In this document: positions 24,860 through 32,824 of the stretch, one piece after another
How positions within the stretch are numbered: the first letter of the stretch is position 1
Layout: every line of letters begins with the position of its first letter
Assembly: GCF_036226925.1 (NCBI RefSeq)
Contig: NZ_CP109031.1
Span: forward strand, 4,588,001-4,652,000
Length of the DNA stretch: 64,000 nt
Source of the DNA: Streptomyces sp. NBC_00659
GTDB taxonomy: Bacteria; Actinomycetota; Actinomycetes; Streptomycetales; Streptomycetaceae
Direction of reading: 5' to 3'
Position numbers and translations under genes: made by a program
Notes under the pieces: model-generated
Database searches by the model: none
Told to the model about the DNA's origin: nothing
Seen by the model: only the letters and a program-made list of their open reading frames with translations

Positions 24860-24889
24860 ATCGTAGGGACGGACAGGCGGGCATGTCAC
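24860..24889 (-). promoter_or_regulatory. Candidate leaderless promoter of the leader/sulfurtransferase operon
   Basis: Minus strand: -35-like GTGACA (24884-24889), 18-base spacer, -10 TACGAT (24860-24865), then seven bases to the leader ATG. This spacing predicts a transcript starting at or next to the ATG. Confidence 0.5.
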
Positions 24890-25133
24890 CGGCGTGTCGA
24901 ATGCTGAGACGCGATCGTCCGCACTATGATACGCGAACGCCGTCGAAGCCCGGCCCGCACGGATTCCGGTGGGCCGCGTCGGTCATCGCTTCGACGGCGT
25001 ATCTGCGGTACGGACAGGGCTGTCTCGCCTTTCGGACAGCCGCCCCTCCGACGGGGGTCTTCCACCGGACACTTCCGGAAATTCTTCGTCCCGGACGGGC
25101 CCGGACCGGTCCGGTAGGTCTTTCTACGAGCCC

Positions 25134-25263
25134 GATCCGGCACGACTTCTGCCGGACCTGGTCCGGCACGACTTCTGCGGACCTGGTCCGGCAGGACTTC
25201 TGCGGGCCAGGTCCGGCGGCAGGGCTTCCAGGGGCCTGGTCCGGCAGAGCTCCTACGGGCCGG
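25134..25263. repeat. ~25-bp GTCCGGCAGGACTTCTGC-type tandem repeat
   Basis: Five to six degenerate units start at about 25134, 25161, 25186, 25211, 25239 and 25262, each opening with G(A/T)CCGGC. They fill the 3' flank of the DUF2993 gene. Nothing else was identified between 24890 and 25280. Confidence 0.75.
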
Positions 25264-25280
25264 GGCCGGCGGACTGCCTT

Positions 25281-26024
25281 CTACCCGACCAGCCGGACGT
25301 CCGAACCCTTCACCGTGATCTCGACACCGCCCGGGGCCGCCTGGACACTGTCGAGCTTGATGCCGCCGGGCAGCTGGTCGATCTTCTGCTGGAAGTCGGT
25401 GATCGAGCGGATCCGGCCCTCGGCGAGCTGGACGCCCAGCTTGGGCAGCGAGTCGGCGTGCACCTTCACGGTGTCGCCGGAGACGCTGAGGGAGCTGAGC
25501 ACCGAGACCGGCTCGGACAACTTCTTGCCGAAGACGGTTGCCGAGACGGTCACCTTGATCTTGCCGTTGCCGCCGTCGGAGAGGCCGATGATCTGGGCCT
25601 TGACGCCAGGCGTCACCTCCGTGGGCCCGGGCTTGGCCGCCTTGAGCAGTTCGGCGTACGAGATCGACGCGCTGCCGGTGGCGCTGCCGGCCGTGGCGGA
25701 GCTGTAGCCACCGTTGAAGGAGACGCCGTGCATCTCGGCGTCGAGGTCGTCGATGCGGATGGTGCCGGCGGAGGAGTCCGTACCGCCGGTCGACGCCTCG
25801 TAGCTCTTGATGCCGATCTTCACGTCGTCGAGCTCGCCGCCGACGACCTGGGTGAGGAACGGAAAGCCCCCGATGGACACGTCCGGGGTGGTCGCGAGAC
25901 CTTCTGCGCTCTTGATCCGGCCGGCCGCCTCGTCCTCCGCGAACCCGACCGCGACCCGGTCGGCGAGCACGAACAGACCGCCGAGAACGATCACGAGAAT
26001 CAGGGTTATTCGCAGTGCGCGCAT
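25281..26024 (-). CDS. DUF2993 (LmeA-like) exported lipid-binding protein
   Basis: 247-residue DUF2993 protein. An N-terminal hydrophobic segment (residues 5-22, LRITLILVIVLGGLFVLA) acts as a signal anchor. The domain begins FAEDEAAGRIKSAEGL and continues with DVSIGGFPFLTQVVGGELDDV, the hallmark of the family, whose mycobacterial member LmeA binds polyprenyl-phosphates/phosphoinositides in the periplasm. The ATG at 26024 has GGGGGA upstream; the longer open frame to 26768 is spurious. Monocistronic between a terminator and a repeat tract. Confidence 0.88.
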   Translation of the reverse strand: MRALRITLILVIVLGGLFVLADRVAVGFAEDEAAGRIKSAEGLATTPDVSIGGFPFLTQVVGGELDDVKIGIKSYEASTGGTDSSAGTIRIDDLDAEMHGVSFNGGYSSATAGSATGSASISYAELLKAAKPGPTEVTPGVKAQIIGLSDGGNGKIKVTVSATVFGKKLSEPVSVLSSLSVSGDTVKVHADSLPKLGVQLAEGRIRSITDFQQKIDQLPGGIKLDSVQAAPGGVEITVKGSDVRLVG

Positions 26025-26097
26025 GCTCGATGTTCCCCCACCTGGGACGGCCCCGTCTGAGCGGCCGAGTAGCCGCCCGAGCGCGAGCCTAACGCCG

Positions 26098-26122
26098 AAG
26101 GGCCCCCGAATCGGGGGCCCTT
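26098..26122. terminator. Perfect hairpin terminator
   Basis: 12-base arms AAGGGCCCCCGA / TCGGGGGCCCTT around a single A. It lies downstream of the 26207-27382 gene and just upstream of the DUF2993 gene. Confidence 0.8.
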
Positions 26123-26206
26123 GAAGGCAGTTGTCGATCACCTGTGACGATTCGGCGCCCCGTCGACCGGATCCGGCCGACGGGATCCGGCCGACGGGAT
26201 CGGCGG

Positions 26207-27382
26207 TCAGCCGAGCGCGCGGCCCAGGAGGTAGACCGCCGGAGCGGCGGCGGCCAGCGGCAGCGCCACACCCGCGGTGAAGTGGACGAAGCGGGACGGG
26301 TAGTCGTAGCTCGCCACCCGGTGCCCGATCAGCGCGCAGGCACCCGCGCCGAGGCCGAGGAAGGCGCCCTGCGTGCCCAGGTCCGTCATCCCGCCGACCG
26401 CGATGCCGGCGCCCGCGGCGGCCAGCAGCGCGACGACCACGGAGGCCGCCGTGGGCAGCGGCAGCGCCCGGGCCAGGATCGCCGCGGCGACCGCGGCCGC
26501 GCCCACCGTCACGGCGTCCGGCTCGGCCGCCAGATGACCGGCCGCGATGATCGACAGCGCCGCGGAGACGACGGTCGCCATCAGGCCGTACATCCGCGTG
26601 TCCGGGTCGGCGTGGCTGCGGAGCTGGAGCACGAGGGTCAGCAGGACCCACACGCCGAGGGTGCCGAGGATCGCGGCGGGCGCGTTCTCCCGGCCGGCGA
26701 CGAGCAGCGCCACGTCGGCGGTCACCGCGCCCAGGAACGCCAGCGCGATGCCCTGCCGGGCGGGCCACATCCCGTTCAGCCGGAACCAGCCGGCCGCGGT
26801 GACGGCCTGGAGCAGGACGAGCGGCACGACGAGCGCGTACTCCCCGATCGCCGCCGTCCCCGAGAGCAGCAGCGCGAGCAGCGCCGTCAGCGCGGCCGGC
26901 TGGATGCCCGGCTCGATGACCGGCGACCGTCCCTCGGCACGGGCACGCTGCGCGTCGGTGATCCGGCTCTGCCCGGTGACCGTCGCGGGCCCGTAGGCGA
27001 CACCGGCCTCGCTCACGCTCTCGGGCAGGGTCCCGCTGTCACGGAGCGTCCCGCCGGGGCGGGACGGGTCCGCCGGGCCGCCGGCGGCCGGAGCGTGGTC
27101 CGGGTTCCACGGCTGCGCCGGAGCCTCGGGCGGCAGGGTCGCCCCCGCGACGCCGCCGTACCCCTGGGACTCGCCGTAGGTCTGGTAGCCCTGCGGAGGC
27201 AGGTGCGAGCTGTCGGCCTCCTGGACCGGTGCCTGCGCCTGCGTCTCCCAGGTCCGCCCCTCCCACTGCTGGGTGTGCTGGGGCCAGTCGGCGTGCTGCC
27301 GGGGCTCCTGCGACGGGTGCCCCTGCGGTTGCTGATACGGGTCGTATCCCTCGCGGCGACCCTCGTACGGCTGGTTGCTCAT
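26207..27382 (-). CDS. Polytopic membrane protein with Gln/Tyr-rich N-terminal tail
   Basis: 391-residue membrane protein. The first ~165 residues are hydrophilic and disordered, rich in Gln, Pro, Gly and Tyr (YDPYQQPQGHPSQEP). The rest contains eight or more hydrophobic helices rich in Ala and Leu with few polar residues. No transport or enzyme signature was recognised. ATG 27382 is used; a GTG at 27394 overlaps the MoaD-like stop codon (GTGA) and is also possible. It follows the MoaD/ThiS-like gene, so it is probably in that operon. Confidence 0.75.
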   Translation of the reverse strand: MSNQPYEGRREGYDPYQQPQGHPSQEPRQHADWPQHTQQWEGRTWETQAQAPVQEADSSHLPPQGYQTYGESQGYGGVAGATLPPEAPAQPWNPDHAPAAGGPADPSRPGGTLRDSGTLPESVSEAGVAYGPATVTGQSRITDAQRARAEGRSPVIEPGIQPAALTALLALLLSGTAAIGEYALVVPLVLLQAVTAAGWFRLNGMWPARQGIALAFLGAVTADVALLVAGRENAPAAILGTLGVWVLLTLVLQLRSHADPDTRMYGLMATVVSAALSIIAAGHLAAEPDAVTVGAAAVAAAILARALPLPTAASVVVALLAAAGAGIAVGGMTDLGTQGAFLGLGAGACALIGHRVASYDYPSRFVHFTAGVALPLAAAAPAVYLLGRALG

Positions 27383-27390
27383 CGTCTCGC

Positions 27391-27645
27391 TCACCCTCCT
27401 GCGAACGGCGGGAGCACCTCGACCGTGCCGCCCTCGGCCAGCCGTACCGTCTCATGCCCGCGGGTCCCCACGGGATCACCGTCGATCAGGAACGAGCATC
27501 GCCGCAGGACGCGGACGAATTCGCCGGGGTGCCGTTCGCGGGCCGCGTCGAGCGCCTCGGCGAGCGTGCCGGCGTCGTACGGCTCGTCGCCGACGCCTGC
27601 CGCGGCCTTGGCGGCGGCCCAGTAACGCACCGTGCCCTTTGCCAT
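27391..27645 (-). CDS. MoaD/ThiS-family sulfur-carrier protein
   Basis: 84-residue ubiquitin-fold protein ending in the diagnostic Gly-Gly (VEVLPPFAGG), which is adenylated and thiocarboxylated in molybdopterin or thiamine/cysteine biosynthesis. The N-terminal VRYWAAAKAAAGV matches MoaD. The ATG at 27645 (MAKGTVRYW) was chosen over one 12 bases upstream. The nearby sulfurtransferase makes a sulfur-relay role plausible, but no moaE or thiG is in view. Confidence 0.88.
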   Translation of the reverse strand: MAKGTVRYWAAAKAAAGVGDEPYDAGTLAEALDAARERHPGEFVRVLRRCSFLIDGDPVGTRGHETVRLAEGGTVEVLPPFAGG

Positions 27646-27733
27646 CTCGTTCCTCAATCAGCGATCTGGTGTGCTCTTGTGTGTGGTGTCCTCGCACCTG
27701 TGTGCGTGGACCCCGCCAGGCTAGTTCCTGTCG

Positions 27734-28612
27734 TCAAATTCCCGCATGGGCGGCGCCCCAGCCCGCGATACGGCTGAGCAGGCCGTCGGCGGCGGCGTTC
27801 TCCGCGTGCCCCATGCCGTGCTCCAGCCACAGTTCGGCGTGCCCGCCGGAGGCGTCGGCCAGCATGCGCGGGTGGTCGACCGGGAAGTAGCCGTCCCGGT
27901 CGCCGTGGACGATGAGGAGCGGCGTCGGCGCGATGTGCGGGACGCACTCGACCGGGGACGCCGGCACCGGGTTCCAGTCCCGGTGGTGGATACGGGTCCG
28001 CAGACCGACCCGGCCCACGATCCGGCCCGCCGGACGGGTCACCAGCCAGTGCACCCGTCGCATGGGGGCCGTACCCCGGTAGTACCAGCGGGCCGGCGCG
28101 CTCACCGACACCACCGCGTCCGTACGCGCCTCCGTGCGCCCCTCGTGCTCCAGGCCGGGCACCGGCTCACCACCCGCGGATTTCCCGCCGTAGAGCGCCG
28201 CGTGCCGCAGCACCACCGAGCCGCCCATCGAGAAGCCGACCGTCACGATCCGGGTGTGCCCGAGTTCCCGCGCCCAGGCGACCGCCGCCGCCAGATCGTG
28301 GACCTCACGGTCACCGACCGTGGAACGGCCGCCCGATCCGCCGTGACCGCGGAAGGAGAAGGTGACCACCGCCCCTTCGCGGGCGAGGACGCCGGCCGCG
28401 CGGCGGACGTGCGGACGGTCCAGACCGCCCGTGAATCCGTGTGCGACGATGAACGCAAGGTCACCGGAAGACTCCGCTCCGGGGTCGTACGCCGCATCGA
28501 TCGTCACACCGTCGACCGTGCGCAGAAACGTCCGCGAAGGGACGCGTGGCGTTGTCTCAAGGCGTGGACTTTTGAAAGATCGCGTCACTTGACCTGCCGG
28601 ACCTGAGCTCAT
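27734..28612 (-). CDS. Alpha/beta hydrolase
   Basis: 292-residue serine hydrolase of the alpha/beta fold. The nucleophile elbow is GFSMGGS (about residue 117), the acid is in HGDRDGYFP and the catalytic His in MGHAEN near the C-terminus. FIVAHGFTGG provides the oxyanion-hole region. No signal peptide, so an intracellular esterase or lipase-like enzyme; the substrate is unknown. The ATG at 28612 is used; the open frame continues antisense across glnR to 29701 and that part is an artefact of GC bias. Divergent from glnR. Confidence 0.85.
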   Translation of the reverse strand: MSSGPAGQVTRSFKSPRLETTPRVPSRTFLRTVDGVTIDAAYDPGAESSGDLAFIVAHGFTGGLDRPHVRRAAGVLAREGAVVTFSFRGHGGSGGRSTVGDREVHDLAAAVAWARELGHTRIVTVGFSMGGSVVLRHAALYGGKSAGGEPVPGLEHEGRTEARTDAVVSVSAPARWYYRGTAPMRRVHWLVTRPAGRIVGRVGLRTRIHHRDWNPVPASPVECVPHIAPTPLLIVHGDRDGYFPVDHPRMLADASGGHAELWLEHGMGHAENAAADGLLSRIAGWGAAHAGI

Positions 28613-28864
28613 GTGGGCTATTCTGCTGGGCATGAGGACTCGGGCAGAGTAGCCCCCGGGTCCTTTTGTGCTTTCGGAAGCGTTGTATACGAAGCGGGAA
28701 ACCGCAGGTGTACGGGCCGCGAAGGCGCAGCGGATCCTGGAGGCGCGGGAGCCGCGAGTACCAAGCAGTGCCGCAAACGTCCTCGCAGGGACCGAGGAGG
28801 AACCAGACGTTATGGGCGAGCGAACCGTGCACGAAGGCAGGACGACCCGAGTGGGTGAGGCTCG

Positions 28865-29695
28865 ATGAGCTCTCTCCTGCTCCTGACCAACGCCCTTCAG
28901 CCGTCGACGGAGGTGCTTCCCGCTCTCGGCCTGCTGCTGCACAACGTGCGCGTGGCGCCCGCCGAAGGCCCGGCCCTCGTCGACACCCCCGGTGCCGACG
29001 TCATCCTGATCGACGGACGCCGTGACCTCCCGCAGGTGCGCAGCCTGTGCCAGCTGCTGCGCTCCACGGGACCCGGCTGTCCGCTCGTCCTCGTCGTGAC
29101 CGAGGGCGGCCTCGCGGCCGTCACGGCCGACTGGGGCATCGACGACGTCCTCCTCGACACGGCGGGCCCCGCCGAGGTCGAGGCGCGCCTGCGGCTCGCG
29201 ATGGGCCGCCAGCAGATCGTCAACGACGACTCCCCGATGGAGATCCGCAACGGCGACCTCTCCGTGGACGAGGCGACCTACAGCGCCAAGCTCAAGGGCC
29301 GGGTCCTCGACCTGACCTTCAAGGAGTTCGAGCTCCTGAAGTACCTGGCGCAGCACCCGGGCCGCGTCTTCACCCGCGCCCAGCTCCTCCAGGAGGTCTG
29401 GGGCTACGACTACTTCGGCGGTACGCGGACGGTCGACGTCCACGTACGGCGGCTGCGCGCGAAGCTCGGACCCGAGCACGAGTCGCTGATCGGGACCGTC
29501 CGGAACGTCGGTTACCGATTCGTTACCCCGGAGAAGGTGGAGCGCGCCGCGGACGGGGCGAAGGCCAAGGCGGCCCAGCCAAAGCCGGATGATGCGGACG
29601 AGACGGCGCACACGGACGCCGCCGCCCCGGCACAGGCCCCGGCACAGGCCGCGGTGGAGCCCCAGGAAGCCGCCGTACGCCCTGCCCAGAGGTAG
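28865..29695 (+). CDS. glnR: GlnR, nitrogen-metabolism response regulator
   Basis: 276-residue orphan OmpR-type regulator matching Streptomyces GlnR ([20 protein letters not shown]), the master regulator of glnA, amtB, nirB and other nitrogen genes. An atypical receiver ([13 protein letters not shown]) lies at about 1-115. The winged-helix DNA-binding domain ([40 protein letters not shown]) lies at about 140-225. A variable Ala/Pro-rich tail of ~50 residues follows. A GGTGAGG ribosome site precedes the ATG. No cognate kinase is adjacent, as usual for GlnR. Confidence 0.95.
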   Translation: MSSLLLLTNALQPSTEVLPALGLLLHNVRVAPAEGPALVDTPGADVILIDGRRDLPQVRSLCQLLRSTGPGCPLVLVVTEGGLAAVTADWGIDDVLLDTAGPAEVEARLRLAMGRQQIVNDDSPMEIRNGDLSVDEATYSAKLKGRVLDLTFKEFELLKYLAQHPGRVFTRAQLLQEVWGYDYFGGTRTVDVHVRRLRAKLGPEHESLIGTVRNVGYRFVTPEKVERAADGAKAKAAQPKPDDADETAHTDAAAPAQAPAQAAVEPQEAAVRPAQR

Positions 29696-29705
29696 GTCCA
29701 TCCGC

Positions 29706-29711
29706 GTAGAC
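29706..29711 (+). promoter_or_regulatory. -10 element of a probable leaderless promoter
   Basis: TAGACT lies seven bases before the GTG start of the LacI gene, with no ribosome site between. This is the Streptomyces leaderless arrangement; the -35 is not obvious. Confidence 0.5.
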
Positions 29712-29718
29712 TCCGTGC

Positions 29719-30741
29719 GTGGCCAAGGTGACTAGGGATGACGTAGCGCGACTGGCGGGTACGTCCACCGCCGTCGTCAGCTATGTCATCAACAACGGAC
29801 CCAGGCCGGTCGCCCCGGCCACGCGCGAGCGCGTTCTCGCCGCGATCAAGGAGCTGGGGTACCGGCCCGACCGGGTCGCCCAGGCCATGGCCTCGCGGAA
29901 GACCGAGCTCATAGGACTGATCGTGCCGGACGCGCGCCAGCCCTTCTTCGGGGAGATGGCGCACGCCGTCGAACAGGCCGCCGCCGAGCGCGGGAAAATG
30001 GTCCTGGTCGGCAACTCCGACTACATCGCCGAGCGCGAGGTGCACTATCTGCGCGCCTTCCTCGGCATGCGGGTCTCCGGACTGATCCTCGTCAGCCACG
30101 CGCTGAACGACCACGCGGCCGCCGAGATCGACGCGTGGGACGCCCGTGTGGTGCTCCTCCACGAGCGCCCCGAGGCGATCGACGACGTCGCCGTCGTCAC
30201 CGACGACATAGGGGGCGCCCAGCTCGCCACCCGGCACCTTCTGGAGCACGGGTACGAGTACGTGGCCTGTCTCGGCGGTACGGCCGAGACCCCCGCCGTC
30301 GGCGACCCCGTCTCCGACCACGTCGAGGGCTGGCGGCGTGCCATGCAGGAGGCCGGCAAGCCGACCGAGGGACGCCTCTTCGAGGCCCCGTACAACCGGT
30401 ACGACGCCTACAAGGTCGGCCTCGAACTGCTCGCCGGACCGCACCGGCCTCCGGCCATCTTCTGCTCCACGGACGACCAGGCGATCGGTGTCCTGCGCGC
30501 CGCGCGCGAGCTGCGCATCGACGTGCCGGGGCAGCTCGCGGTCGCCGGGTTCGACGACGTCAAGGAAGCGGGCCTGACCGACCCTCCTCTGACAACGATC
30601 GCATCGGACCGGCCGGCGATGGCCCGCGCGGCCGTGGACCTCGTGCTGGACGACGGACTACGGGTGCCCGGCTCCCGCCGCGAGCGGTTGAAGCTGTTCC
30701 CCTCGCGCCTGGTGGTACGCCAGTCCTGCGGCTGCGCGTAG
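29719..30741 (+). CDS. LacI-family regulator
   Basis: 340-residue LacI/GalR repressor. The N-terminal helix-turn-helix and hinge are complete ([38 protein letters not shown]). A periplasmic-binding-protein-like effector domain follows, with [23 protein letters not shown] and a C-terminal VRQSCGCA. The starting codon is GTG, 23 bases after the glnR stop, apparently leaderless. The ligand is unknown; no sugar genes adjoin it. A strong terminator follows at 30834. Confidence 0.9.
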   Translation: MAKVTRDDVARLAGTSTAVVSYVINNGPRPVAPATRERVLAAIKELGYRPDRVAQAMASRKTELIGLIVPDARQPFFGEMAHAVEQAAAERGKMVLVGNSDYIAEREVHYLRAFLGMRVSGLILVSHALNDHAAAEIDAWDARVVLLHERPEAIDDVAVVTDDIGGAQLATRHLLEHGYEYVACLGGTAETPAVGDPVSDHVEGWRRAMQEAGKPTEGRLFEAPYNRYDAYKVGLELLAGPHRPPAIFCSTDDQAIGVLRAARELRIDVPGQLAVAGFDDVKEAGLTDPPLTTIASDRPAMARAAVDLVLDDGLRVPGSRRERLKLFPSRLVVRQSCGCA

Positions 30742-30833
30742 GCCCCTCCGGGGCGGCCTGCCGCCCCGCGCACCGCACGTGCGGACCCCGCGAACGGACA
30801 CCACATGCGGACACCACACACGGACGACAGCGG

Positions 30834-30867
30834 AGATCCCCGCGCCCCTGAGGGGACGCGGGGATCT
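30834..30867. terminator. Hairpin terminator after the LacI gene
   Basis: Arms AGATCCCCGCG (30834-30844) and its complement (30857-30867), with an inner CCCCT/AGGGG stem in the loop. It serves the LacI gene on the plus strand and possibly the truncated minus-strand frame at 30896. Confidence 0.85.
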
Positions 30868-30895
30868 CTGTGTGCTGCGACAGGTCTGATGGGAC

Positions 30896-31211
30896 CTAGA
30901 ACAGCAGGTTGTACTGGTTGAAGCCGGTGCCGAGGCTCTTACGGGTGCCGAAGAGGCTGCTGGAGGCCCTGTTGGTGCCCGGGTAGAGCCAGAGCGTGCC
31001 GCCCGAGTCGCGGGCGATGACGTCCGCGATCCCGTCACCGGTCACGTCGCCGTTGGCCACGTTCGAGGTGAAGTTCCAGCCCGTACGGACCTGGATGCGC
31101 GCGGAGAACGGGGTCTTCTCGACCTGCGTGCCCCGGTAGAGGTACAGGACGCCCGAGCTGTTGCGGACCAGCAGGTCGGCGCGGCCGTCGCCGGGGGACG
31201 GCGTACGACTT
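30896..31211 (-). pseudogene. 3' remnant of an FG-GAP/VCBS-repeat protein
   Basis: About 105 codons encode the C-terminal end of a beta-propeller FG-GAP repeat protein (SPGDGRADLLVRNSSGVLYL, VANGDVTGDGIADVIARDSG, TLWLYPGT). The DGRAD and DGIAD calcium-binding loops are intact. The frame runs without a native start straight into the right end of the TnpB element at 31212. No N-terminal part is seen on the far side of the element, so the gene was truncated by insertion plus deletion, or brought in with the element. Confidence 0.85.
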
Positions 31212-31330
31212 TTGACTTGCGCTCCCTCCTGAAGCAGGGAGATTCTGGCCTGCTCGCTCGATGCTGTGCCGCTACGCGGCACGGGTGTCGGGCGGGCTTC
31301 CGTGGCTTCCTGTTTCTTCGCGCTGTGCCG
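31212..31330 (-). ncRNA. Candidate omega RNA of TnpB
   Basis: In TnpB systems the guide RNA scaffold is the 3' end of tnpB plus the right end. Here the 3' coding end, a GCCGCGTAGCGGC hairpin near 31275 and the terminal hairpin would form the scaffold. The guide would read into the host from 31211 downward (AAGTCGTACGCCGTCCCCCG). The 5' limit given is arbitrary. Confidence 0.5.
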
Positions 31331-32495
31331 GGACGAGTCCTGGTCCTACCGGCGCTCCGCAGGCTGTCACCGCCAGTCCGGCGGCCGTTCTGATGTTGAT
31401 CGCGGCATTGTGGTCCCGGTCGTGGAGGGTGCCGCAGGCGATGCAGGTCCATTCCCGGATGTGCAGGGGTTTGGGGCCGTCCTTGACACCGCAGGTGGAG
31501 CAGGTCTGTGAGGTCGGCTCGAACCGGCCGATCTTGACCAGGGTGCGCCCGTACCGGGCGGCCTTGTACTCCAGCATGTGCACGAACTGTGCCCAGCCCG
31601 CGTCGTGCACGCTCTTGGCCGGCCTCGTGCGCGCCAGTCCTTTGACCGCCAGGTCCTCCACACCGATCGCTTGGTTCTCGCGGATCAGCCTCGTGGAGAG
31701 CTGGTGGTGGAACTCGTGGCGGGCGTCGGCCACTTTCGCGTGGGCGCGGGCGACCTTGAGGCGGACCTTCTCCCGGTTCCTGGATCCCTTCTGCTTGCGG
31801 GACAGCTCCCGCTGGGTTCGTTTTAGTTTCTTCTCCGCGCGTCGCAGGAACCGCGGGGAGTCGGTCTTCGTACCGTCGGAGAGGACGGCGAAGGAGGTCA
31901 GGCCCAGGTCGATGCCGACCGCCTGGTCGGTGTCGGGCATCCGGGCGGCGTCCGCGGCCGGGTCGGTGTCGATGACGAACGAGGCGAAGTACCGTCCGGC
32001 CGCATCCTTGATCACGGTGACCGAGGACGGCCGTGCGGGCAGGGCGCGGGACCACTTCACCTTCACCGCCCCGATCTTCGGGAGGTTCAGTTTCCCGGAA
32101 CCGGTGATCGACCAGCGGGCATTGGCCGTGAACCGGATCGACTGACGGCTGTCCTTGCGGGACTTGAACCGGGGCGCACCGCTCTTCGCCCCCTTGCGCT
32201 GACCTTTGAGGGAGGCGAAGAAGTTCCGGTACGCGGATTCCGCGTCGCGCAGGGACTGCTGGAGGACGACCGCAGAGACCTCACCCAGCCAGGACCGCCC
32301 CGGTGTCCGCTTGGCCTCGGTGATCAACTTCTGGGACAGTTCAGCGGCCTTCGGGAACGGCTCGCCCGCCGCGCGGGCGTCCTCGCGGGCGCGCACGGCA
32401 TCGTTGTACACGACGCGAGCGCACCCGAACGCCCTGGCCAGCGCGATGCGTTGGCCCGGTTGCGGGTACAGCCTGAAGGCGTACCGAAGCTGCAT
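31272..32495 (-). CDS. tnpB: TnpB RNA-guided nuclease
   Basis: 407-residue TnpB of the OrfB/IS605 family, an omega-RNA-guided DNA nuclease ancestral to Cas12. The split RuvC site looks complete: Asp in GIDLGLTSFAVL, Glu in IGVEDLAVKG, Asp in DRDHNAAINI. The four-Cys zinc finger CSTCG...CIACG lies between the last two. The N-terminal helix-turn-helix reads YAFRLYPQPGQRIALARAFG. The ATG at 32495 was chosen from the conserved MQLRYAFRLYP start. The frame is uninterrupted, so the protein could be active; without tnpA its movement would need a helper in trans. Confidence 0.92.
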   Translation of the reverse strand: MQLRYAFRLYPQPGQRIALARAFGCARVVYNDAVRAREDARAAGEPFPKAAELSQKLITEAKRTPGRSWLGEVSAVVLQQSLRDAESAYRNFFASLKGQRKGAKSGAPRFKSRKDSRQSIRFTANARWSITGSGKLNLPKIGAVKVKWSRALPARPSSVTVIKDAAGRYFASFVIDTDPAADAARMPDTDQAVGIDLGLTSFAVLSDGTKTDSPRFLRRAEKKLKRTQRELSRKQKGSRNREKVRLKVARAHAKVADARHEFHHQLSTRLIRENQAIGVEDLAVKGLARTRPAKSVHDAGWAQFVHMLEYKAARYGRTLVKIGRFEPTSQTCSTCGVKDGPKPLHIREWTCIACGTLHDRDHNAAINIRTAAGLAVTACGAPVGPGLVPAQREETGSHGSPPDTRAA

Positions 32496-32824
32496 GCGGC
32501 GATCGTACGAACGAGCACCACCCGCCACCAGCGGGAACATACGTACGGCCGGTACCCCCCTTGAGCCGGGGAGCGGAACAGGGGACGTTACCCGGCTTCG
32601 CCGGAGCGGGGCGGGACCACACCCCGTGCGCGACCGAGTACGCGGCGAAGTGCGGCGCAACCGCTCGGCGCACCCGGCGAGGACGCACAGGCGGTTCTCA
32701 AGTTGCCCGCAGGGGTCTCTCAGGCGGCTCGCAGGAAGCGCCTTTATATAGGGCATACGAGGTTCTGTCGGGCTTCTCAGGGGCCACTCAGGGAGCTCTC
32801 ATGATCGGGGGACAGTCTTTTTTC

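Larger units (their letters stand above)
31212..32560 (-). mobile_element. TnpB-only IS605/IS1341-type element
   Basis: Contains tnpB but no Y1 transposase (tnpA). The right end on the minus strand has a hairpin CTCCCT-gcttc-AGGAGGGAG followed by GCGCAAGTCAA; the terminal TCAA (31212-31215) is the kind of right-end cleavage site used by the IS200/IS605 group. Upstream of tnpB, CCCGC-tggtg-GCGGG may be the left-end hairpin. The left boundary near 32560 is approximate, because no flanking repeat is created by this family. Confidence 0.75.

Noticed and set aside
27734..29701. 655-residue version of the alpha/beta hydrolase
   Set aside because: Extension beyond 28612 runs antisense through glnR and is low complexity; ATG 28612 fits the fold.
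31212..32560. Full IS605 with tnpA
   Set aside because: No HUH/Y1 transposase frame on either strand next to tnpB.
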